Shown piece by piece: positions 58,386-64,000 of a stretch of 64,000 nt of DNA. Position numbers and translations under genes: made by a program. The stretch covers positions 62,001-126,000 of the IMG/VR virus record IMGVR_UViG_3300032331_000527. One strand, given 5' to 3'. Numbering within the stretch: position 1 is the stretch's first letter; the number at the start of each line of letters is the position of its first letter. The notes under the pieces were generated by a model. The model worked only from the letters and a program-made list of their open reading frames with translations, did not search any database and had not been told where the DNA came from. Source of the DNA: a virus.

Positions 58386-58870
58386 ACTTTAGCCTTCTTT
58401 GATTTAGCGGGCTTTGATTCCTCCACATCTGGAGCTTGCTCAACCCAGTGACCAGCAAGATTCGGAAACGCTTCCTTCACAGCTGAAATTCGAATGTTCA
58501 GCTTCTTGTTCTTCATTCGCAAAAGCAGTTCAGCATCGCGACGATCAATAGATTCCAAGACCTGAATGAAAAGAACTTCACGACGGAGTTGTGCTACCTC
58601 ACGGCCTTCATTACTATCAACGAAGTAGATAAGTTTGCGACACTCCGTATAGAAACGACCTTCCTGATCAGCAGAATCGGGAAGAGGAGTATAGGGCGGA
58701 TCACCAGCAGGGAGTAACCAAGTGCAACCTGGATCCAAACCATATCCAAGAACAGTCTTCAAAGCAGACGAGCTATGAAGCTTAAGAAAGTCAACTTGTC
58801 TTGCGTGCGTCGTTTGTGCTTCAATCTTAGCAATAATCTGAGCCAAACATTTACTTGTATCAATCGCCAT
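58382..58870 (-). CDS. Conserved T4-like phage protein (DUF6433-type)
   Basis: 162 residues. DFLKLHSSSALKTVLGYGLD, CTWLLPAGDPPYTPLPDSAD, YTECRKLIYFVD, LRREVLFIQVLESIDRRDAE and AVKEAFPNLAGH match the DUF6433 proteins of T4-like phages. Lys-rich C-terminus (KPAKSKKAKV). Function unknown. Overlaps the next gene by 4 bases. Confidence 0.82.
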   Translation of the reverse strand: MAIDTSKCLAQIIAKIEAQTTHARQVDFLKLHSSSALKTVLGYGLDPGCTWLLPAGDPPYTPLPDSADQEGRFYTECRKLIYFVDSNEGREVAQLRREVLFIQVLESIDRRDAELLLRMKNKKLNIRISAVKEAFPNLAGHWVEQAPDVEESKPAKSKKAKV

Positions 58871-59177
58871 CGTTATTCTCCGTAAGGGGTGATTCGTAGT
58901 CTATACTGTTTATGTAGGAAAATTTCTTGTCGTCATCCCACAACTTGAGATAATCATTATCTTCATTGAAAATCTTAAGATACTCATCACGACTGATTTC
59001 GTAGTGAGTAATGATAGGTGATGGTTCCAAGTGTTTCTGACTGAACTCATGGAACTCGAAATTTTGTTCTTGCATAATAACTTCGTCGAGCGCATGGTCA
59101 ATGTCGTCTTCTACTTCCACGACATAGCGCATACGATACTGAGAAAGCACTTCAACCATAACAAGCTTCTTAGTCAT
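58860..59177 (-). CDS. Hypothetical acidic protein
   Basis: 105 residues. MTKKLVMVEVLSQYRMRYVV, VEDDIDHALDEVIMQEQNFE, HYEISRDEYLKIFNEDND. Acidic, alpha/beta-like, similar in layout to small proteins beside MazG in T4-like phages. Overlaps neighbours at both ends. Confidence 0.7.
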   Translation of the reverse strand: MTKKLVMVEVLSQYRMRYVVEVEDDIDHALDEVIMQEQNFEFHEFSQKHLEPSPIITHYEISRDEYLKIFNEDNDYLKLWDDDKKFSYINSIDYESPLTENNDGD

Positions 59178-59587
59178 TAGATATCACCTTCCTTACGATT
59201 TTCGGAATAGAATGCATCGAACGTGCCGCCAGGATATCTAGCCTGAAGCTTATCCACGTTTCCTGCGATTACTTCATTCGGGTCAATCTGCAACGCATTA
59301 CACGCATTAGTCCAGTACCAAATCACATCACCGAGTTCCTTGATAAGATGCTGGCGAGTTTCCTCGGTGTATGGCTTGCCCTGAAACAAAACCTTCTTGA
59401 GGATTTCTTGGGCCTCGCCAGCTTCACTAGTCAAGCCAATCATTGCAGTCAGAAGCAATGGCACATTGATGACTGTATCCTTATCATAATGTATTTGCTT
59501 CACTCTGTCAAGAAATTCCGCACATACGCGACTCTCTTTGCTCGTTACAGCCATAACGAACTCAGCATACTTAGCCATATCAATCAT
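59177..59587 (-). CDS. mazG: MazG-like nucleotide pyrophosphohydrolase
   Basis: 136 residues. LTSEAGEAQEILKKVLFQGK (E-x2-E metal site), LIKELGDVIWYWTNACNALQ (E-x3-D), then NVDKLQARYPGGTFDAFYSE. All-alpha NTP-PPase/MazG pattern. Phage MazG hydrolyses NTPs, dNTPs or (p)ppGpp; here it may trim dCTP/dUTP pools or alarmones. ATG at 59587; an internal ATG at codon 4 is an alternative. Confidence 0.9.
   Translation of the reverse strand: MIDMAKYAEFVMAVTSKESRVCAEFLDRVKQIHYDKDTVINVPLLLTAMIGLTSEAGEAQEILKKVLFQGKPYTEETRQHLIKELGDVIWYWTNACNALQIDPNEVIAGNVDKLQARYPGGTFDAFYSENRKEGDI
59483..59511 (-). promoter_or_regulatory. Intragenic sigma-70-like promoter in mazG
   Basis: TTGACA (59511-59506), 17 bases, TATGAT (59488-59483), inside the mazG coding sequence. 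May serve the downstream 105-residue gene or be incidental. Confidence 0.45.
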
Positions 59588-59880
59588 TCTTCTAGTTCTC
59601 CTGTAGGGATAAGTATTTTTGTTACGTTCAACTCATCTAGATCGCGATGGACTATTGGAAGCGGAATCCACTCTGGCGAACCCTGACGCTTATATTGAAT
59701 CTCATGGCGAACCACATCCCATATCTGCTTTTCTGCCGTAGTCCAATCCCAATAGTTTACTGCACGAATGTCGATGATAGCGTTATCAAGTTTGGTCTTG
59801 AGAGTGCGAATCTCCTTTTCCATCGTAGCGAGTTCGCGCTCAATGCGACTTCTATCCCATGACCAACTATCATTCATCAC
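59584..59880 (-). CDS. Hypothetical coiled-coil protein
   Basis: 98 residues. RIERELATMEKEIRTLKTKL forms a short coiled coil; the C-terminus has PLPIVHRDLDELNVTKILIP. Coupled to mazG (4-base overlap) and the lipoprotein gene. No family recognised. Confidence 0.7.
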   Translation of the reverse strand: MMNDSWSWDRSRIERELATMEKEIRTLKTKLDNAIIDIRAVNYWDWTTAEKQIWDVVRHEIQYKRQGSPEWIPLPIVHRDLDELNVTKILIPTGELEE

Positions 59881-60584
59881 TTCACCACATATCGCTTATT
59901 GATTACACTTACATTTAGTTCTTTATGCGCAACTTCAAATTTATCATATCCAACCTTGAGCTGTTTCCAGAAATCCATATTAGGATTCTTTGAATGAGTG
60001 AACATATTGAATTCGTTCATACGGAATGGATACATATGAATCTGAATCATCTTTTGTCCTGCCTTCAAAGAATCACGAATCGCTGCAAAGAGATCTTGCA
60101 TAGGAACGTCTTTAATCGCAAAGCAACCAGAGCTGTCGCATCCGCCGTGAATCATAATGCTTCCACCTGTACGACCATGAGCGCGATCGTACTCATTAGG
60201 ATATCCTGTGTTGAATGAGAGATATCTAATGCTATTGAAATTGAGATTATCAAAAGCAGTGCTATAGAAACCCTCAGGTGACTGACGATCACCTAACTTC
60301 TTCTTAGGACCAAGCTCTCCGCTGTATGCACACACGCTAAACGTATGCACGAGCGCATACTCGCCAGACGCAGTCTTACGCCAGAATTCCAGTTCATTCG
60401 ATTCTTTGAAGATACGAATGAGCACTGGACTGTTCTTAGTAGCACCTACTCTCTCGCTAGCCTCAACCAGCGAGAGAGTCTGGGGAGCATGACCTTTTCT
60501 ACGATCAGTGAACTCGCCGTATTGAATTCCTTGCGCACATCCCGCGAGCGCGAGCATTGCGACACCAAGAAAGAGCTTTTTCAT
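59877..60584 (-). CDS. YafK/DpaA-like L,D-transpeptidase-family lipoprotein
   Basis: 235 residues. Lipoprotein signal MKKLFLGVAMLALAGC with lipobox Cys16. Catalytic YkuD domain: VLIRIFKESNELEFW, CAYSGELGPKKKLGDRQSPE, GFYSTAFDNLN, NTGYPNEYDRAHGRTGGSIM, and the active site HGGCDSSGCFAI with His146 and nucleophile Cys154. The order matches E. coli YafK (DpaA/LdtF), which cleaves Lpp from peptidoglycan rather than making cross-links. In an alphaproteobacterial host it could release the outer membrane from the wall during lysis or remodel the wall. Should localise to the periplasm, lipid-anchored. Confidence 0.88.
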   Translation of the reverse strand: MKKLFLGVAMLALAGCAQGIQYGEFTDRRKGHAPQTLSLVEASERVGATKNSPVLIRIFKESNELEFWRKTASGEYALVHTFSVCAYSGELGPKKKLGDRQSPEGFYSTAFDNLNFNSIRYLSFNTGYPNEYDRAHGRTGGSIMIHGGCDSSGCFAIKDVPMQDLFAAIRDSLKAGQKMIQIHMYPFRMNEFNMFTHSKNPNMDFWKQLKVGYDKFEVAHKELNVSVINKRYVVK

Positions 60585-60585
60585 A

Positions 60586-61449
60586 TTAGAATTCCGAGAT
60601 AGATTCTGTTAAGTTGCGCAGCCGATACTTGATGAAGTAATTCAAGATCTTGCTCCGTGGATTACGCTCATACTTATCAAACTCTTCTACGATTTCTTTC
60701 TGAAGTTCATCAGGAACCAAGTCCAGATCAACCATCATCTTGTTTCTATTATAGTTTCTAAGCATCTCTGGAGTGCAATATGCTTCTGGCATCATAAGAG
60801 TCCACTCTTCGAGCTTCTTCTTAGGGAGAGGCTTCTGTCGTTTACCCGCTACGATAAACGTGTCGTCTTCGGAAAGGAAATTAGGTACACCGTCACCGCT
60901 GTCTCCTTGCAAGATATGATATTCTTTGAATCTTGCAGGATTGACGTCGGGCGCAATGAACTTCTTAGCGATGGGGGAATACTGCGTAATGTTTCCAAAC
61001 AGCTGGAGCTGCATGAAATCCTTATCGCCAGAGATGATGAGAATCTTCTCAGCTGTGTTCAGGAACGAACCATTAGCGTTACAGATAGAACCGATAATGT
61101 CGTCGGCCTCAGCACGATCGAAGCACAACACGGGATAAGGCATGTTGTCGCGAATCTCCTCGCGAATCTTGTGCAAGGATACAAAGATAGTCTTCCAGTC
61201 GTGATCGGAATTGGCTCGCGCTTTCTTGCGATTAGCCTTGTAATGAGGAAACACTTCACGACGCCAATAAGAAGGACCGTCGCAGCATATTACAAGCTCG
61301 CCATACTCTTTGCCAAACTTCTGCTTGTACATGCGAAAGCTCGACAGAACCATATGGCGGACCGTATCTTCGTCGAGCTTCTGTTCATTATTTGATAGCT
61401 GCATCATGATATTTGAAATCATGACTTGGCTGAAATCCACGAGTATCAT
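60586..61449 (-). CDS. rnh: T4-type RNase H / 5'-3' exonuclease
   Basis: 287 residues. MILVDFSQVMISNIMM (first Asp), ELVICCDGPSYWRREVFPHY, CFDRAEADDIIGSICN, IISGDKDFMQLQLF and ILQGDSGDGVPNF (H3TH region) are the metal-binding signatures of the FEN-1/T4 RNase H family. It removes RNA primers and 5' flaps in lagging-strand synthesis. T4 RNase H is 305 residues. Promoter 61473-61501. Confidence 0.93.
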   Translation of the reverse strand: MILVDFSQVMISNIMMQLSNNEQKLDEDTVRHMVLSSFRMYKQKFGKEYGELVICCDGPSYWRREVFPHYKANRKKARANSDHDWKTIFVSLHKIREEIRDNMPYPVLCFDRAEADDIIGSICNANGSFLNTAEKILIISGDKDFMQLQLFGNITQYSPIAKKFIAPDVNPARFKEYHILQGDSGDGVPNFLSEDDTFIVAGKRQKPLPKKKLEEWTLMMPEAYCTPEMLRNYNRNKMMVDLDLVPDELQKEIVEEFDKYERNPRSKILNYFIKYRLRNLTESISEF

Positions 61450-61472
61450 ATCAACTCTCCATTCATATTAAC

Positions 61473-61501
61473 ATTATATCAGGTCGTGGATAGGTTGTCA
61501 A
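61473..61501 (-). promoter_or_regulatory. Sigma-70-like promoter with extended -10 for RNase H
   Basis: TTGACA (61501-61496), 17 bases, TATAAT (61478-61473) preceded by TGA (extended -10). Starts about 24 bases before the RNase H ATG. Confidence 0.85.
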
Positions 61502-61869
61502 GCCGGATCGTAGTCATCATCATCTATATTGTCGTTCTTGGCTAGAGTCTGGACAGTAGCCTCGACGATTTCTTGAAAGGGATGATGGAGTCCCATAGTC
61601 ATAAGCAGCGTAGAACGTAGTGCTTCAATGGCAAAGCCAAAGTGTTTGTCGAACTGCTTATCAAAGATATCAAAGCCCTGCTGTGCAAGCTTGTTTGCAA
61701 TATGATTAGCATAGGCTTCAGCGACCTCATCGACGTATGCTCTACGAGTCGTTTCCCTAACAGCTTTGTCTTCTACTGGGGGAACGACTCGTAGATTTCG
61801 CTTCGGAAACCGAACGACGTTGTTATTTGACTGCCCTGAGGATGATGGTATATTCGTTGATTCGTCCAT
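61498..61869 (-). CDS. Conserved hypothetical phage protein
   Basis: 123 residues from ATG 61869, overlapping the upstream gene by 47 bases; a longer frame lies wholly within that gene and is rejected. The N-terminal 40 residues are Ser/Asn/Arg-rich; the remainder is helical (AYVDEVAEAYANHIANKLAQ, STLLMTMGLHHPFQEIVEA). The C-terminus is acidic. Resembles T4-like phage proteins of unknown function. Confidence 0.75.
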   Translation of the reverse strand: MDESTNIPSSSGQSNNNVVRFPKRNLRVVPPVEDKAVRETTRRAYVDEVAEAYANHIANKLAQQGFDIFDKQFDKHFGFAIEALRSTLLMTMGLHHPFQEIVEATVQTLAKNDNIDDDDYDPA

Positions 61870-62959
61870 TCGGAATGGCGTCCTTAGTCTTAATCGCTTC
61901 GAAGCTGCGTTCGGCACTCTTTGAGGTGCTGGTTGTGATGTTGGGTAGAGATTCAGCTGGCTTACGCAGCTTCTTCTGCTTAGATGCTTCACCAAAGTTC
62001 TGGAGAGTAGTACCCTTCAGCGAAAGTCCGCCTTCATTGGAAACATAATGAGCAAGGACGTTGTATTTAGTATTGAATGTCCAAAGCTCTGTAGCCCCAA
62101 CAAGCTTGGAAGGATCGATACTCGCGATCTTGAGAGTAGTATCTTCCTTCTGGAACTTGATCTTAGACACAAGCTTCTCAGCAGACTTAGGCTTTGTTTT
62201 GCGCGGCTTCGCATTGGTGACTTTGCGACTATTAGAAACGATAGATTCGCAGTCGCTGATGATGCCAGAGAAAATAGCAATGCGTTCCTTGAACTTCTTT
62301 TTTGTGAAGTGACGATACGCATACTTCAGATCTGGATCTTTAGTCTTTTCTGCTTCCTGCAACTCAGCAAGAGTTGGCTTATAGTAGTCAGCGATCGCCC
62401 TAGCCGCAGCAGGCTTCACTTGACGTGTGTCTTTCAGCCATGAGTAGAATCCCTCTATCAAGACAGGACTATCCTTGTCAAGCATCTCTTCGATGTCGCC
62501 GATGAGATTGCTGGCGGGATTCTTAGGAATCGTCACAACAAGCGCAGCAGCTTTCTCAGCCTTCTCAATCTCGATACCATTCTCTACGAGCTTGACTAGA
62601 TGATCGTTCAGCTTTTTTGTAAGCTCTTCGGATTCTAAGCCCATAGAAAGCATGCGTGCTGTGTTACACATGCTGGCGTTGAGCTTGTTATCCGAATTAC
62701 GATTCACCATAGCAATGGCAGCCTTAGACATACCCTGCTCAGTCATATAGGCTAGGATATTCTCGCGAGCTGTTTTGACTTCGTGAAAATAGTTGTACCA
62801 GTTGTAGGCGAAGCCAATCTTGGAACTGATCTCACTTTCACTTAAGAAAGCTTGATCGTCCCAAGTTGGTTCTTCGCCCCAATACTTGGCGTCAAGACCG
62901 CGAGGCGTGAAGACACGCTTCTTCTTGATCACGCCCGTCTTTAAGAGATTCTTTGCCAT
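61823..62959 (-). CDS. Conserved T4-like phage protein, function unknown
   Basis: 378 residues. Basic N-terminus with KKKRVFTPRGLDAKYWG, helical middle (SEISSKIGFAYNWYNYFHEV, YRHFTKKKFKERIAIFSGI), Lys-rich AKPRKTKPKSAEK, then TELWTFNTKYNVLAHYVSNE, LSLKGTTLQNFGEASKQKKL, RKP. This matches a conserved protein in T4-like cyanophage genomes, no known role. It has its own promoter at 62983-63011. Confidence 0.8.
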   Translation of the reverse strand: MAKNLLKTGVIKKKRVFTPRGLDAKYWGEEPTWDDQAFLSESEISSKIGFAYNWYNYFHEVKTARENILAYMTEQGMSKAAIAMVNRNSDNKLNASMCNTARMLSMGLESEELTKKLNDHLVKLVENGIEIEKAEKAAALVVTIPKNPASNLIGDIEEMLDKDSPVLIEGFYSWLKDTRQVKPAAARAIADYYKPTLAELQEAEKTKDPDLKYAYRHFTKKKFKERIAIFSGIISDCESIVSNSRKVTNAKPRKTKPKSAEKLVSKIKFQKEDTTLKIASIDPSKLVGATELWTFNTKYNVLAHYVSNEGGLSLKGTTLQNFGEASKQKKLRKPAESLPNITTSTSKSAERSFEAIKTKDAIPNGRINEYTIILRAVK

Positions 62960-62982
62960 GAGGATATCCTTTCACTATGAAC

Positions 62983-63011
62983 ATTATATCATAGCGGCTT
63001 TCAAATGTCAA
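62983..63011 (-). promoter_or_regulatory. Sigma-70-like promoter with extended -10
   Basis: TTGACA (63011-63006), 17 bases, TATAAT (62988-62983) preceded by TGA. The same TGATATAATGTT core as the RNase H promoter. Precedes the 378-residue gene and overlaps the end of the glycosyltransferase gene. Confidence 0.85.
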
Positions 63012-64000
63012 GGCTTGTTTTTTATAGAGAATAGGAAGTCTTTCCATTGAGCAGCCCTCATATCCCAATTATAGAAATTGTCAAAGTAGGCCTTTTGGAA
63101 GCCCAATCGTTGCTGATTGAATTCTACCCAATATTCGCTGATGATCATGCTAAGAATTCCAGCGAACATATTGGCGTGATTGTTGTTGTTCTCGGTCCAT
63201 CCATACATAACGGCAAAGTTGGCACACGTTTCGGGGAGAGCAGCAAGTGTTGGGCAAATCACGTTACAGCCAGCGCTCATAGCCTCAAGAACTGAGATTC
63301 CACTCGTCTCTGGCCAAATGCTAGGATAGACATACACATGGGCTTTCTTAAGAGCTTCTCGAATGACTTCATTGGGCTGATAGCCATGGTACGTCATCTT
63401 TGGATGCTTCTTAATACGATCGAAGAGTTGGAGATATGGCTCATCGCGAGCAGGCCATCCGTAGATAGCGAACGATGAGTAGACATCAAGATGGAAATCC
63501 AAGCCCTTATCTGCGAGGAACTCGATGACAGGAATCAAAATCTCTAAGCCACGATGTGGCGTTGTATGGTAGATAAGATTGATAGTTCCCTTTGGCTTTG
63601 AGTGTTCCTCGAAAGGAACGATAGCATTCTGCAGAACGATACCCTTATCATACGGAACACCAAGGCCGATGTTGAATGTAGCCTGCTGATAATGAGAAAC
63701 GAAAACGAGCTTCTCAAAACGATCCAAGCTTTCCTTCTTCTTAAGATGTTCGGACTCTGGATCATCCCAAGTATCATGAAGCCAAAGAATGTTCTTCTTC
63801 GTCTTGCTAATATTCTCATCACGCACGCGAGAGCAAATGATATTGAACTCGTTCGTAAGCTCTTTAGGAAGACGAGCCATCAGTCCTTCGTACATCTGCT
63901 CAGTTCCACCCTTAGAACCAATATGAGCATATGTACCATTATTCGCAGGTTCAATATGAGCTTGAGTAGAAGACTCTTTGAGTCCAGTGATATTCAGTTT
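63008..64000 (-). CDS. GT4-family glycosyltransferase, partial (N-terminus outside window)
   Basis: The frame is open to the right edge (about 330 codons visible, no upstream stop). IGSKGGTEQMYEGLMARLP is the usual near-N-terminal acceptor-side segment; KLVFVSHYQQATF, NLIYHTTPHRGLEILIPVIE (donor-side start), AHVYVYPSIWPETSGISVLE (the E-x7-E nucleotide-sugar motif region) and AMSAGCNVICPTLAAL identify a retaining GT-B/GT4 transferase. Probably transfers a sugar onto surface glycan or phage components. Relation to the hypermodification block is unknown. Confidence 0.88.
   Translation of the reverse strand, partial: KLNITGLKESSTQAHIEPANNGTYAHIGSKGGTEQMYEGLMARLPKELTNEFNIICSRVRDENISKTKKNILWLHDTWDDPESEHLKKKESLDRFEKLVFVSHYQQATFNIGLGVPYDKGIVLQNAIVPFEEHSKPKGTINLIYHTTPHRGLEILIPVIEFLADKGLDFHLDVYSSFAIYGWPARDEPYLQLFDRIKKHPKMTYHGYQPNEVIREALKKAHVYVYPSIWPETSGISVLEAMSAGCNVICPTLAALPETCANFAVMYGWTENNNNHANMFAGILSMIISEYWVEFNQQRLGFQKAYFDNFYNWDMRAAQWKDFLFSIKNKP

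Noticed and set aside
59877-60584. Lipoprotein as an endolysin
   Set aside because: It has a lipobox and YkuD/YafK active site rather than a muramidase or amidase domain; envelope-linkage cleavage is more likely than classical lysis.
61498-61995. 165-residue version of the 123-residue protein
   Set aside because: The extra 42 residues lie entirely inside the upstream gene in another frame and are basic low-complexity; ATG 61869 is preferred.
62472-62500. TTGACA on the minus strand inside the 378-residue gene as a promoter
   Set aside because: No -10 element at the required distance.

Overview
This 64 kb window is an interior segment of a large T4-type myovirus genome; the first and last genes run off the edges. 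The T4-type call rests on recognisable homologues of gp6, gp8, gp25, gp53, gp48/54, gp4, gp26, gp51, gp32, gp33, gp59, gp1 and RNase H. The style of these proteins is closest to the cyanophage/pelagiphage/rhizobial-phage branch: a DUF4815 giant structural protein, a long gp8, and a zinc-less gp32. Several features point to an alphaproteobacterial host. The window encodes a circularly permuted, two-piece tmRNA, the arrangement typical of Alphaproteobacteria. It also carries a Kdo-8-phosphate synthase (so a Gram-negative host with LPS) and a YafK/DpaA-like murein enzyme. I cannot name the phage or host from sequence alone.

Layout. 1-3.2 kb (minus): an overlapping operon of three PP-loop ATPase-like proteins and one small membrane di-iron hydroxylase, function unknown. 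3.2-27.0 kb (minus): tail fibre and adhesin genes, a 2163-residue DUF4815 protein, gp8, a large repeat-bearing structural protein, gp6, gp25, spike/hub proteins (gp5 is split over separate genes and has no lysozyme domain), gp53, and a tube cap. 27.0-34.8 kb (plus): gp4, a conserved neck/head-region protein, a tail-tube-like protein, gp26 and gp51 (with a possible -1 frameshift site between them), a 1010-residue protein with three murein-hydrolase domains, and a 701-residue low-complexity structural protein. 34.8-64 kb (minus): early/middle genes. These are replication and late-transcription factors (gp32, gp59, gp33), Kdo synthesis, tRNA-Gln, tmRNA, a nuclease, PhoH, ThyX, a BI-1 family membrane protein, many tiny accessory genes with their own strong promoters, and gp1 kinase. 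They continue with a DNA-hypermodification/glycosylation block (TET/JBP dioxygenase, TAGT glycosyltransferase, nucleotidyltransferase-kinase, HAD phosphatase, SDR), then MazG, a YafK-like lipoprotein, RNase H and a GT4 glycosyltransferase.

Regulation. Two promoter classes are visible. Sigma-70-like promoters (TTGACA, 17 bp, TATAAT or variants) precede many early genes; four in a row at 51.6-52.6 kb share the core CCCCTACAATGA. T4-type late elements (TATAAATA or one-mismatch forms) precede virion genes and agree with the presence of the gp33 late co-activator. The tmRNA has both classes superimposed.

Most notable: the phage-encoded split tmRNA with tag ANDNALIETRLAA; the TET plus TAGT cytosine-hypermodification pair with a candidate sugar-supply module; the three PP-loop plus hydroxylase operon; the DpaA-like lipoprotein; and the triple murein-hydrolase virion protein.
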